DNA of 27,495 bases from Dehalococcoidia bacterium (GTDB lineage: Bacteria > Chloroflexota > Dehalococcoidia > Dehalococcoidales > BS750m-G39). The notes below the pieces were generated by a model that was given only the letters and a program-made list of their open reading frames with translations, was not told the origin of the DNA and made no database searches. Below, in pieces: positions 13,407 through 21,266 of the stretch. The stretch is from positions 1-27,495 of the forward strand of contig SOKR01000167.1 in assembly GCA_004375675.1 (NCBI GenBank), read 5' to 3'. Position 1 is the stretch's first letter, and each line of letters starts with the position of its first letter. Made by a program: the position numbers and the translations under genes.

Positions 13407-15011
13407 TTATGAGCTGGGTTTTATCTCCGGACTTTCCCAGTCTTTCATCGGCCTCATCCACTCCGCTTTTTCGACGAACTCATCGTGCGCCAGGGGCACC
13501 GGCGGGTGGCAGATGAACAGCGGGTCGAATTCGTCTTTGACCTTGAGCAGCCAGGTGTGGTAGTTAGGCCCGTAGGCGGGCCCGGTGAGGTACAGGGGCT
13601 GGTGAGGTCCCAGCAGCGAGGTATAGAAGCGCTTTCTTATGTTCTCCTTGGATGTCTCCAGGTAGAAGTGGTCAACGCCGTCAGTGTTTACGTCAGGGTC
13701 CCAGTAGACGAGGAACTCGGAGTAGCCCTGGTGGCCCAGCTCGAAGCTCTGGAACCAGCCGGGGTCGCCGTAGTCGGGCATGAGCGGCGGGGTGAATTTC
13801 TTTTTCAGCTCGGCGTAGTTTTCTCCGTGGGGGATGGCGTGTTCCAGGGTCTCGATGACATAGTCCACCGAGATATAGCCGCCGCACATCAGCCACATGC
13901 CGGCCGAGTCGGCGTTCTTGAACCAGGACTCGTCCGAGGGGCGGGTGCGGCGGGCTTCGCCGCCGAGCTCGGTTATAATATCGTTGAGTATCTTCTCTTC
14001 GTATTCCATCTGCTCCTCGGAGGTAAAGGCGATGAGCAGCACGCGCAGGAGGTGAAAGCTGCTGATGGTTTCTTCGCTTTCCTTCGACCAGATATCCCAG
14101 TAGTCCTCTTTGCAGCTGGCCTTGGCAATAGCCCGCCAGAATATGGGAACCTTGGTCACCCCACCCCCGATTTCCGCCTTAGCCATCTCGAACATAGCCT
14201 TTTTCATGGAGTCCTTGCTGGGCATGGTGAAGTTTATCCATTTTACCCGCTTGATCGGAAGCTCGAGGGTGGTGTGGGGTGAAATCCCCGTCGGCTCCAG
14301 TCTTTCGGGCTGGAAGGGCAGGAGCTTTATCGCCATCTTGGTTACGATGCCCAGGCAGCCCCTGAGCCCGGTAAAGCCGCGCAGCAGTCCCCTTAAGTCG
14401 GGTCCGGGGCCTTCGCCCCAGAATGAGTCTTCATCGGTTGCCAGCGAGCCCATCAGCACCAGTTCGCCGTCGGGCAGGACCAGTTCGGTGCCTAATATTC
14501 GGCGGTGGGGCAGGCCGATGCGGTAGCTTAAGGGCGACCAGCCGTCGCCTATCATATTGGCGATGGCGGAACACTGCGAGCCTCCGCCGCCGACAATAGT
14601 ATACATACCGCGGCTCATCGCCTCTTCCTGGAGCTGGGAGTAGATAACGCCGGGGCCCACCGTGACGCAGAGGTGCTTGTCGTCAATCTCGAAGTCGTCC
14701 ATCCGCTTCAGGTCGACCAGCAGCTCGTCATCGACATGGCAGTGAGAACGGGGGCCGTACCAGCCGGTGCTGTAGGGGACATAGGGGACTTTATAGCGAT
14801 TGCAGGCCTTGACTATCTTCTGGACCTCTTGGGTAGTCCGCGGCATAATGACGCAGCCCGGTATCTTGGTCATTACCCTCTCGTAGCCCAGCCCGCATTC
14901 ATAGCCGCCAGGCCCGGAGCGATAGCCTTCGCAGACCACGGGGTCGGACGAGATATATTCTTTACCAACAATAGCCTCCAGGTCTTTATATGCTTCTTGG
15001 GATATAGCCAT
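13407..15011 (-). CDS. FAD-dependent oxidase/dehydrogenase B, VAO/PCMH-like
   Basis: The 534-residue protein has an N-terminal FAD-binding type 4 domain: PRTTQEVQKIVKACNRYKVP near 57-76, a loop VPYSTGWYGPRSH near 78-90, TVGPGVIYSQLQ, and TGLRGCLGIVTKMAIKLLP. A C-terminal substrate domain follows. The loop is not the RGGGTGLSGG form of GlcD and is closer to vanillyl-alcohol oxidase and p-cresol methylhydroxylase proteins. The end lacks the usual 'FDP-NPG' tail and reads FDPLFICHPPVPL. Such enzymes oxidise phenolic alcohols, p-cresol-like methyl groups or hydroxy acids; the substrate is not readable from sequence. It lies 19 bp after the CCG iron-sulfur gene, with AAGGAGG before its ATG. It has no signal peptide, so it is probably cytoplasmic. 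Confidence 0.82.
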   Translation of the reverse strand: MAISQEAYKDLEAIVGKEYISSDPVVCEGYRSGPGGYECGLGYERVMTKIPGCVIMPRTTQEVQKIVKACNRYKVPYVPYSTGWYGPRSHCHVDDELLVDLKRMDDFEIDDKHLCVTVGPGVIYSQLQEEAMSRGMYTIVGGGGSQCSAIANMIGDGWSPLSYRIGLPHRRILGTELVLPDGELVLMGSLATDEDSFWGEGPGPDLRGLLRGFTGLRGCLGIVTKMAIKLLPFQPERLEPTGISPHTTLELPIKRVKWINFTMPSKDSMKKAMFEMAKAEIGGGVTKVPIFWRAIAKASCKEDYWDIWSKESEETISSFHLLRVLLIAFTSEEQMEYEEKILNDIITELGGEARRTRPSDESWFKNADSAGMWLMCGGYISVDYVIETLEHAIPHGENYAELKKKFTPPLMPDYGDPGWFQSFELGHQGYSEFLVYWDPDVNTDGVDHFYLETSKENIRKRFYTSLLGPHQPLYLTGPAYGPNYHTWLLKVKDEFDPLFICHPPVPLAHDEFVEKAEWMRPMKDWESPEIKPSS

Positions 15012-15030
15012 GATTTAGCCTCCTTAGCCT

Positions 15031-16320
15031 CTAGATTGCCGCCAAGATAATCTCGGAAATATCGAATACCTTTAACTTTTCGCCGTCCTTGCTGGCGGCT
15101 TGAGCGAAGTTCTCTTTGCACCAGGGGCAGGTGGAGACGATAGCCTCAGCCCCGATGGCTTTTACCTCTTCCAGCCTTTCCTTGGCTGCCCAGGAAGCGA
15201 AGTCGGGGAAGGCTTCCTTGGTGCCGCGGCCCGCGCCGCAGCAGAAAGCGTTTTCTTTCATTCTTATCATTTCCACCAGCTCGACGCCGGGGATAGCCTG
15301 CAGGATATCTCGGGGCGGCTGGTAAACGCCGTTGGCGCCGCGCCGGCGTTCCAGTCTGGGGCTTACCATACCCCACTCTCCACGCTCACCCTCCCAGGGA
15401 GTCCAGGGCTCGCTCAAGCGGCTCAGGCTGCAGGAATCGTGATAGGTCAGGCGCAGGTTAACCTTCTTCTTTAGTTTAAGCGAACCTTTCTTGACCAGTT
15501 CGTCGACGAATTCCACCAGGTGGACCACCTTGAAGCCAAGCTCGTCGGTGGAGATATCGAGCAGCTTGGGGTAGTCGACCTTCCACATTCGGTAGCCTTC
15601 GGCGCAGCTGAGCAGCAGGGTCTTGGCGCCCGTCTTCCTGACCTCTTCGATGTTGCGCTTGGCCAGCTCCCTCGCCTCATCAACCATGCCCACCGAGTAG
15701 AGGATATTGCCGCAGCACCACTCGTCGGGCATGAGCATGAACGGAGTGCCCGAGGCCTTGAGTATCTTTACCGTCGATTGGGCAATCTCGGGGCTGGTGT
15801 AAGCCGCCGAGCAGCCGACGAAGTAGAGCACATCGGCCTTTTCCGCCGGTTTGACGTCGCCGGGCAGCCACTTGTTGCGATTGGCGTGGGGGGAGCCGAA
15901 GCGGTTATGCTTTTCGGCTATATTCTGGGCCACCTTTTTGTGCTGGGGCATGGGGCCCTTGCCGTCCTGGACCGCCTTTATGCGGAGCGCCTCGAGGGTG
16001 AGCTCTATTTCCAGGTCGAGGTTGCGCTTACAGCCCACGTCGCAGGCGCCGCAGAGGGTGCAGGCATAGAGTATCTTGAGCAGTTCGTCGGAATATTCCA
16101 TCCTGCCTTCGAGCATAGCCGTCCCGATTCTCATCTTGCCGTAGGCGCCGTAGGAGTCGAATAGATACCTGGTGGCGCTGGGGCAGCGGGTGCTGAAGGT
16201 CATACCGGGCATGTAGATGTGGTCGACCCAGGTGCACCCCTTGCACTTGATGCACTTGCTCATATCGTATTCAAAATTATCTAAGTTGGTTACATCCAGC
16301 TTTAATTTGCCTTTGAGCAT
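15031..16320 (-). CDS. CCG-domain iron-sulfur protein (HdrD/GlcF-like)
   Basis: The 429-residue protein resembles the Fe-S subunits of glycolate oxidase (GlcF) and heterodisulfide reductase (HdrD). The N-terminus has two 4Fe-4S motifs: C23, C26, C29 with a distant C46, and C87, C90, C93, C97 (CTLCGACDVGC). Two CCG domains follow: the first with FVGC at 170 and WCCGN at 201-205, the second with YHDSC, FCCGAGRG and the closing CPWC. The first CCG domain ends SCAEGY rather than CxxC, so only the second looks complete for the cysteine-rich cluster. It is flanked by two FAD oxidase genes, like GlcD-GlcE-GlcF, and probably takes electrons from one or both to a quinone, ferredoxin or thiol partner. 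GGGAGG precedes its ATG. Confidence 0.85.
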   Translation of the reverse strand: MLKGKLKLDVTNLDNFEYDMSKCIKCKGCTWVDHIYMPGMTFSTRCPSATRYLFDSYGAYGKMRIGTAMLEGRMEYSDELLKILYACTLCGACDVGCKRNLDLEIELTLEALRIKAVQDGKGPMPQHKKVAQNIAEKHNRFGSPHANRNKWLPGDVKPAEKADVLYFVGCSAAYTSPEIAQSTVKILKASGTPFMLMPDEWCCGNILYSVGMVDEARELAKRNIEEVRKTGAKTLLLSCAEGYRMWKVDYPKLLDISTDELGFKVVHLVEFVDELVKKGSLKLKKKVNLRLTYHDSCSLSRLSEPWTPWEGERGEWGMVSPRLERRRGANGVYQPPRDILQAIPGVELVEMIRMKENAFCCGAGRGTKEAFPDFASWAAKERLEEVKAIGAEAIVSTCPWCKENFAQAASKDGEKLKVFDISEIILAAI

Positions 16321-16332
16321 CTTTAATCCTCC

Positions 16333-17790
16333 CTAGAAGCACAGATTACCGGGGTTCATTATATTCTTGGGGTCGAAGAGCTTTTTCACCCTTTTCAGGG
16401 TCACGGCGTAGCCGTTGGCTCTATCATAGACCAGCTTAGCCAGCTCCCCGTAGGGGCGGGTAAAGAGAGCCCCCTGGTCGAGCAGGGTTTTGGCGGCTTC
16501 AGTGGCCAGGTTTCGAACTCGTTCCACTTCGGGGCGGCTGGTGGGGTCGTAGAAGAGGTTGAATTCCAGCTGGCAAGCCCGATTATGCTCTATGGGCTGT
16601 ATATAGCTGCCGAGGTCGCTTTCGGGGTAGCCGTGCCGGGAAGCCAGCGATTCCATCTTCTCGACGAATTTCGGCGCCAGCGTCGGCTTGGTGATGAAGA
16701 AGAGGCTGTGGCAACCGCCCTTATAGCGGTTCTTCCAGTAGGTTGTTTCCTTGGGCCAGGGTTTGCGGAGCATGCCCAGCAGTTTTTCGCCCGAGCCGGG
16801 AAGCCCGGGGAGGTTATCGCTGAACGAGATTTCGGGGAACTCGTTTTTGATAATCTCGTTAAGCGCTTTTTCTTCGTATTTAATCTTACCGTCGGGGTTA
16901 CGGTAATGTCCGCTGATGACCAGAATGAGCGTCCAGGGCGGCAGGGAAGCCTTTAGCGAGGCGAAGTCTTTCTTCATATCCACCGCCATTATCGCCGCCA
17001 GGTCGGTATTATTCAGCAGCAGGCACTCCTGGCCGATTCTTATCCTTAATATACGATACAAAAATTCCATGACCCGGTCGAGGTCTTTGACCGGAGCTAA
17101 AAATACCTTGTCTTTCTGGGTCAGGTATTCGGTCTTGAGGTTGGTCCAGGTCACCACCCCCATCGTCCCCTGAGCCATCTGCAAAAATCTATAGAAGTCC
17201 AGCCCGGGCCCCGAGGGGTTGCCCCCCTTGGAGGGGGAATCGGGGTAGCCCGTTACACTGGCTGAGCCGGTGCGGAAGACCTCTCCGTTGGGCCAGACGA
17301 CTTCCATGCTCTGCAGCGGTTCGCCGTAGTCATAGACGGTGTTGGTGATGACTTCTCTTTCCAGGTGGTCGGTAAGCACCGAGCGCTGGGGGTGGGGGAG
17401 GAGGGGCATCATTATCCTGAAGCCCTTCTTTTCCAGGTGGCTGGTGAGCTGTTCCCAGGTTACCCCCGCTTCAAACCTCACGCGGCGGTTGAATTCGTCA
17501 ACTTCAAAGACGCGGTTCATCCGGGTAAGGTCGAGGATAATGCCGCCCTTCTTGGGGATGGTCGCCCCGTAGAAGTGCACCCAGGAGCTGACCGGCACCA
17601 CGGGGAGCGAATGAGCGTTGGCGACCTGGATGATCCTTTGCACTTCCTGGGTGTCTTTGGGCTTGACCGCATATTCGGGCGCTCCGGCTGGTTGGAGACT
17701 GAAGTCCTTGGCATATGTCTCTAAAGCCTTGGGGTCGTCGGAGAGGTTCTCGACGCCGACGATTTCCACAAGCTTGTCTCTTCTGTTCAT
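16333..17790 (-). CDS. FAD-dependent oxidase/dehydrogenase A (GlcD/VAO-like)
   Basis: The 485-residue protein is an FAD-binding type 4 flavoprotein. KPKDTQEVQRIIQVANAHS is followed by the loop PVVPVSSWVHFYGATIP near 64-79, GGIILDLTRMNR, EAGVTWEQL and MAQGTMGVVTWTNLKTE. The C-terminus KKLFDPKNIMNPGNLCF is the standard end of this family. The FAD loop lacks the GGGTG of lactate and glycolate dehydrogenases, as in the paralogue at 13407-15011, but the two proteins share little beyond the fold. It is the first gene of the minus-strand run, has GGGAGG before its ATG, and ends 12 bp before the CCG protein. It is likely the electron-donating oxidase for that protein. Its substrate is unknown. Confidence 0.82.
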   Translation of the reverse strand: MNRRDKLVEIVGVENLSDDPKALETYAKDFSLQPAGAPEYAVKPKDTQEVQRIIQVANAHSLPVVPVSSWVHFYGATIPKKGGIILDLTRMNRVFEVDEFNRRVRFEAGVTWEQLTSHLEKKGFRIMMPLLPHPQRSVLTDHLEREVITNTVYDYGEPLQSMEVVWPNGEVFRTGSASVTGYPDSPSKGGNPSGPGLDFYRFLQMAQGTMGVVTWTNLKTEYLTQKDKVFLAPVKDLDRVMEFLYRILRIRIGQECLLLNNTDLAAIMAVDMKKDFASLKASLPPWTLILVISGHYRNPDGKIKYEEKALNEIIKNEFPEISFSDNLPGLPGSGEKLLGMLRKPWPKETTYWKNRYKGGCHSLFFITKPTLAPKFVEKMESLASRHGYPESDLGSYIQPIEHNRACQLEFNLFYDPTSRPEVERVRNLATEAAKTLLDQGALFTRPYGELAKLVYDRANGYAVTLKRVKKLFDPKNIMNPGNLCF

Positions 17791-17828
17791 AGTTCTACCT
17801 CCCGCTTTGCTGTGGTGCTTTGGCTGTC

Positions 17829-17858
17829 AAAAAAATCGACCCTTAATTACAGTGGGTC
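17829..17858 (-). terminator. Weak hairpin plus T run in the leader of the redox run
   Basis: Read on the minus strand, GACCC (17858-17854) pairs with GGGTC (17842-17838) around an 11-base loop, and GATTTTTTT follows. It lies about 40 bp before the first gene and downstream of the candidate promoter. It could be a leader attenuator, or a weak terminator for the small gene at 18036. The stem is only 5 bp. Confidence 0.3.
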
Positions 17859-17928
17859 TTAAAGTATAGTTCCATCAAATTAGACACAGGACACTAGCCG
17901 TTAAGTGCTGATGACCTTTTGCCGTTTC

Positions 17929-17958
17929 AGGATAGCATAAAAGCATGTTTCATGGCAA
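17929..17958 (-). promoter_or_regulatory. Candidate promoter of the minus-strand redox run
   Basis: On the minus strand TTGCCA (17958-17953), an 18-bp spacer and TATCCT (17934-17929) preceded by TGC, an extended -10. It predicts a leader of about 130 bases before the FAD oxidase A start. The rest of the 245-bp gap (17791-18035) shows no further gene. Confidence 0.45.
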
Positions 17959-18035
17959 CTTTTTTACCCCGAAGCTTTGGTGGGAAAACTTGCCGATAAT
18001 GAAGCAGAAGCCGTTATTCCAGATGACCGATTAGA

Positions 18036-18278
18036 TTAAGAGCGGGGCGGCTTGTCTTGCCCGCTGCCACCCTTTTTCTTGGTGGGGGTGGGGGCTTTAG
18101 CAGGTGTATCAATGACATACTTTTCCGCAGTGAATGGAGAGTAGCCGTCGGAAATTTTCCTGCCGCCCTCTGTAATCACCAACCCCTTACCGCATCTGGG
18201 ACACGTCTGATTCTGGGGGAACTGCAACGCCCAACCAGAACAGTGATAATCACACTCTGGGCATTTGCCGTCTAGCAT
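18036..18278 (-). CDS. Small zinc-ribbon protein
   Basis: The 80-residue protein has CPEC (C6, C9), C13 and a second knuckle CPRCG (C26, C29), a zinc-ribbon arrangement. The C-terminal third is rich in Lys, Pro, Thr and Gly (TPAKAPTPTKKKGG) and probably disordered. The family is unknown to me; such ribbons often bind nucleic acid or act as small structural partners. It stands alone, 245 bp before the redox run and 224 bp after the CoA-ligase-like gene on the same strand. The ribosome site before its ATG is weak (AAGATAAAG). Confidence 0.6.
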   Translation of the reverse strand: MLDGKCPECDYHCSGWALQFPQNQTCPRCGKGLVITEGGRKISDGYSPFTAEKYVIDTPAKAPTPTKKKGGSGQDKPPRS

Positions 18279-18502
18279 ACTTTATCTTACTGAGTGGGAA
18301 CCTTCGGCGTCAAGTTCATTGTATGGGAGGGGGAGTGGACTTTTGTCCTTTCTGGCTGCCTTAATTGCGCTCATACTCCGTTTTACTGCCAAATCCGAGC
18401 GATATGTTGAGTAAACGCTATTTTATTGCCCATCTACGGCTGGTAAGCCCTGTTATTAGGATTGAATTGACTATTATTGACTATAATCAGCTTTGGGGGG
18501 CT
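18279..18502. other. Intergenic gap with short direct repeat
   Basis: The 224-bp AT-rich stretch lies between two minus-strand genes. A 9-base repeat ATTGACTAT occurs twice within 20 bases near 18466-18485 and ends in TATAAT on the plus strand. A small hairpin, GGAC-TTTT-GTCC, lies near 18337-18348. No gene, RNA or convincing promoter is visible. Confidence 0.4.
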
Positions 18503-19966
18503 TTATTTGCCGATAGAGTCGAGGTAATCCCTGTAGAAGGCCAGCTGGTTTAATACCCTGGCGGCGCGGCGCGGGCTGGGATAGACCGGGATGCCTTCCC
18601 GACTGAAGAGGGAGGCGACCTCGGGGTCGGCGGCGAATTCGACGGCGGGCTTGACCATGAAGACCGGCTTTTCATCCCGCTTTACCCGCTGGCTGAGCTT
18701 GTCTAGGGCTTTTTCCTCCGCCCGGCGGTAAGCCTTAATCTCCTCGCTGTCGAACATGGTGGCCAGGCGGTCGGTGTTAGCCCCGATGGGCGCTTGCAGC
18801 AGGATGGCGTCTATATCTTTGTCATCCATCATGGCGAAGAGGGAGGGAAAGATGACCGGGTTTTCGGCCATGCTGATGCCGGCCATATCCACCGGGTTGG
18901 CGTGAGACCAGCGCGGTGGCAGGTGGGCGTTCAGCTTTTCTACTGTAGCCGGAGCCAGCGGGGGTATCTCCAGCCCTTCTTTTTCGCAGGCTTCGGCGGA
19001 CATTACCCCCAGCCCGCCTCCGATGGTCAGGATGCCTATCTTCCTGCCGTGGGGCAACGGCTGGTAAAGCAGGGCGGTGACCACATCACAGAGTTCGTCG
19101 TCGTCTTCCACCCTGAGCACTCCCGCCTGGTGGAAGGCCGCCGAATAAATCTCGTCCGAGCCGGCCAGGGTGGCGGTGTGAGACATGGCGGCTTCCGCCG
19201 ATGCCCTGGTTGCCCCCGACTTGATGACGATAACCGGCTTATGGGGGGTAATCTTTTTAGCCAGCTCGAAGAAGCGCCGGCCCTCTCTCAGTCCTTCGAT
19301 GTAGGCGGCGATTATTTTGGTATCCTTATCTTCCGCCAGGTATTCAAGATAGTCGGCAAAATGTATGTCGGCTTCGTTGCCGGTGCTGACGAATTTGCTG
19401 AAGCCGATGCCCGACATCATGCCGCGGTGAAGTATGCGGTGGCCGTAGTTGCCGCTCTGGGAGATGAGAGCCACGGGGCCGGGGGGAGTGTCGAAGGTCC
19501 AGGCCAGGGTGGAGAGGTGGGAGGAGGTATCGGCATGGCCCATGGTGTTGGGTCCGATAAAGCGGACGCCTCCCTGGCGGGCGACCTCGACCAGGGCGGC
19601 TTCCAGTTTGACGCCCTCGTCGCCGCTTTCGGCAAAACCGCCGGAGACGACCACCGCCGCCTTTACCCCTTTCTGGACGCATTCGCGGATTATTTTGGGC
19701 ACCCGCGGGGAAGCGACGACGATGACAGCCAGTTCCACCGTCTCGGGGATATCGAGCACGCTGGCATAACTCTTAACGCCCATAACCTCGGCGGCGTTGG
19801 GGTTGACCGGGTAGATTTTTCGGCGGGTGGGGTGGAGGAGGTGCTTCATAATGCCGTACCCCCAGGAGCCGGGGTTGTTGGAGGCGCCGATGACCGCCAC
19901 CACTTTGGGGGCGAAGATATATTGCCAGTTAATCTTTCTGTTCCGCTTTTTACCGCTGTTTTTCAA
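18503..19966 (-). CDS. ADP-forming acyl-CoA synthetase alpha-type protein (CoA-binding/ligase domains only)
   Basis: The 487-residue protein matches the alpha part of NDP-forming acetyl/acyl-CoA synthetases. A Rossmann CoA-binding domain (near 15-110; VVAVIGASNNPGSWGYGIMK) is followed by two succinyl-CoA-ligase-like domains with ALISQSGNYG, VSTGNEADIHFADYLEYL and the phosphohistidine segment AAMSHTATLAGS (H263). The ATP-grasp beta domain is absent and no beta gene is adjacent, so either a partner lies elsewhere or the protein has a non-canonical role. Energy-conserving release of acetate or aromatic acids from CoA is the family function. The start is TTG at 19966 with a weak upstream site. 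It is divergent from the bactofilin-like gene. Confidence 0.8.
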   Translation of the reverse strand: MKNSGKKRNRKINWQYIFAPKVVAVIGASNNPGSWGYGIMKHLLHPTRRKIYPVNPNAAEVMGVKSYASVLDIPETVELAVIVVASPRVPKIIRECVQKGVKAAVVVSGGFAESGDEGVKLEAALVEVARQGGVRFIGPNTMGHADTSSHLSTLAWTFDTPPGPVALISQSGNYGHRILHRGMMSGIGFSKFVSTGNEADIHFADYLEYLAEDKDTKIIAAYIEGLREGRRFFELAKKITPHKPVIVIKSGATRASAEAAMSHTATLAGSDEIYSAAFHQAGVLRVEDDDELCDVVTALLYQPLPHGRKIGILTIGGGLGVMSAEACEKEGLEIPPLAPATVEKLNAHLPPRWSHANPVDMAGISMAENPVIFPSLFAMMDDKDIDAILLQAPIGANTDRLATMFDSEEIKAYRRAEEKALDKLSQRVKRDEKPVFMVKPAVEFAADPEVASLFSREGIPVYPSPRRAARVLNQLAFYRDYLDSIGK

Positions 19967-19992
19967 GATTATTCACCCGGATTTTACCCTAG

Positions 19993-20021
19993 ATTCTACA
20001 CGCTGTATGGGTTATAAACAA
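19993..20021 (-). promoter_or_regulatory. Candidate promoter for the CoA-ligase-like gene
   Basis: On the minus strand TTGTTT (20021-20016), a 17-bp spacer and TAGAAT (19998-19993), 27 bp before the TTG start. It lies in the 148-bp divergent gap shared with the bactofilin-like gene. Confidence 0.5.
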
Positions 20022-20057
20022 GTTTGGCCTTGTGTTGACGACTGAGGCTGTATCATA

Positions 20058-20082
20058 ATAGAAAGGTATTCTATGCTATAAT
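20058..20082 (+). promoter_or_regulatory. Extended -10 promoter with dyad operator candidate
   Basis: TGC-TATAAT (hexamer at 20077-20082) is an extended -10 for the bactofilin-like gene. A perfect dyad, ATAGAA-N5-TTCTAT (20058-20074), ends two bases before the hexamer and occupies the spacer region, where a repressor would block polymerase. A clear -35 is not seen at 17 bp. Confidence 0.5.
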
Positions 20083-20114
20083 CTAAAAAAGGTTATAAGA
20101 CCGGGGAGGCAGCC

Positions 20115-21245
20115 ATGTCCAAGCATGTATTTCGGGGTCTGACGGTTCTTTTTCTGGTGGTTCTGGCGACGGTGTTGCTGGCCGTGCCGGTTTCAGCCGC
20201 TGAGTTACGCGGACTGGAGAGCGTCACCATCGCCAGCGGAGAGGTTATTGACGACGACCTCTATGTGGCCGGCAACTCCATTACCATCGACGGCACCGTT
20301 AACGGCGACCTCTGGGCCGCAGGCGGCACGCTAACAATCAACGGTACGGTCAACGGTGACGTGGTGGCCGCCGTTGGTACGTTGAACATCGACGGCGAGG
20401 TCGGCCAGTCGGTGCGGGTGGTGGCTGGCGAGGTTAACATCAGCGGCGATATCGGTGACGACCTGCTCTTCGGCGGCGGCGACCTGACTATCAGTAGCAC
20501 GGCCACAATCGGCGGCGACCTCCTTTTCGCCGCCGGCAAGGTTCGCATTGACGGCGTTATATATGGTTACATCAGGGGCGCTGGCGATGAAGTGACCCTG
20601 GCCGACGGGGTGGGGGGAGACGTCCAGATTGGGGTTGACGAGCTGACCGTCACTTCTAGCGCTTTTATCCAGGGCAACCTGGCCTACACCAGTGAGAATG
20701 AAGCCGTTATCCAGTCCGGCGCTCAAATCGGGGGCACAATTACCCATAATATACCCGAGATGGGATGGCTGTTCAAAGAGAGCATCCTATCTACTGTATT
20801 GGGTCGTTTGCTCAGCTTCCTGATGATTCTGGCCATCGGCGTAATCATCGTCCTGGTGGCGCCGAGAAGAATGGCCCTGATGGCCGATACCATACGCAAT
20901 AAGCCCTGGTGGAGCCTGGGGTGGGGGGCTATTGTCCTCTTTGCCACCCCGGTGGCGGCTATAGTGGTCTGCATCACCATTATCGGCATACCGCTGGGGT
21001 TAATCGGCCTGGCCCTTTGGGGGATAGCTATCTACTTGAGCCAGATACCGATAGCGCTGTTTATCGGGCGGTGGATATTGGGCTACTTTAATAAGACGGA
21101 TTCCAGGGCAGTTATGGTGGGGGCGCTGGCTCTGGGGCTGGCTATTTTATGCCTGCTGCGGATGATTCCTTACGCGGGCTTTGTTATCGGGCTGGCGGCG
21201 GTACTCTTTGGCCTGGGAGCGGTGCTGGTCTCTTTAAGAAAATAA
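20115..21245 (+). CDS. Exported bactofilin-like (polymer-forming) protein with C-terminal membrane segments
   Basis: The 376-residue protein has an N-terminal signal peptide (hydrophobic residues 9-27, AVPVSAAE cleavage region). A beta-solenoid of about 10-residue repeats follows from near 38 to 210 (GNSITIDGTVNGDLWAAGG, TLTINGTVNGDVVAAVG), the pattern of the bactofilin polymer-forming family. From near 228 come four or five hydrophobic segments (ILAIGVIIVLVAP, IVLFATPVAAIVVCITIIG, ending near LLRMIPYAGFVIGLAAVLFG). Usual bactofilins are small cytosolic proteins without a signal peptide, so this is a membrane-tethered surface relative. It probably forms an extracytoplasmic scaffold. GGGGAGG precedes the ATG. 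trxB follows after 21 bp. Confidence 0.8.
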   Translation: MSKHVFRGLTVLFLVVLATVLLAVPVSAAELRGLESVTIASGEVIDDDLYVAGNSITIDGTVNGDLWAAGGTLTINGTVNGDVVAAVGTLNIDGEVGQSVRVVAGEVNISGDIGDDLLFGGGDLTISSTATIGGDLLFAAGKVRIDGVIYGYIRGAGDEVTLADGVGGDVQIGVDELTVTSSAFIQGNLAYTSENEAVIQSGAQIGGTITHNIPEMGWLFKESILSTVLGRLLSFLMILAIGVIIVLVAPRRMALMADTIRNKPWWSLGWGAIVLFATPVAAIVVCITIIGIPLGLIGLALWGIAIYLSQIPIALFIGRWILGYFNKTDSRAVMVGALALGLAILCLLRMIPYAGFVIGLAAVLFGLGAVLVSLRK

Positions 21246-21266
21246 CGCTTGAAGCGGAGTTAGGCA

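Noticed and set aside
13485..14282. Plus-strand open frame of 265 codons opposite FAD oxidase B
   Set aside because: Low-complexity Val/Gly/Leu composition, no domain, and fully inside a well-supported gene on the other strand.
15520..16164. Plus-strand open frame of 214 codons opposite the CCG protein
   Set aside because: Antisense shadow; no motif, and the opposite strand encodes clear Fe-S motifs throughout.
18466..18487. Plus-strand promoter at the ATTGACTAT repeat ending in TATAAT
   Set aside because: Spacing to any -35-like element is wrong (14 bp or less) and no plus-strand gene follows.
18365..18553. Short plus-strand open frame of 62 codons in the gap before the CoA-ligase-like gene
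   Set aside because: No ribosome site or motif, and its end overlaps the 3' end of a real gene on the other strand.
18794..20017. Long plus-strand open frame (407 codons) opposite the CoA-ligase-like gene
   Set aside because: It mirrors almost the whole minus-strand gene, is Gly/His/Asp-rich with no recognisable domain, and lacks a ribosome site; GC-rich third positions commonly open such antisense frames.
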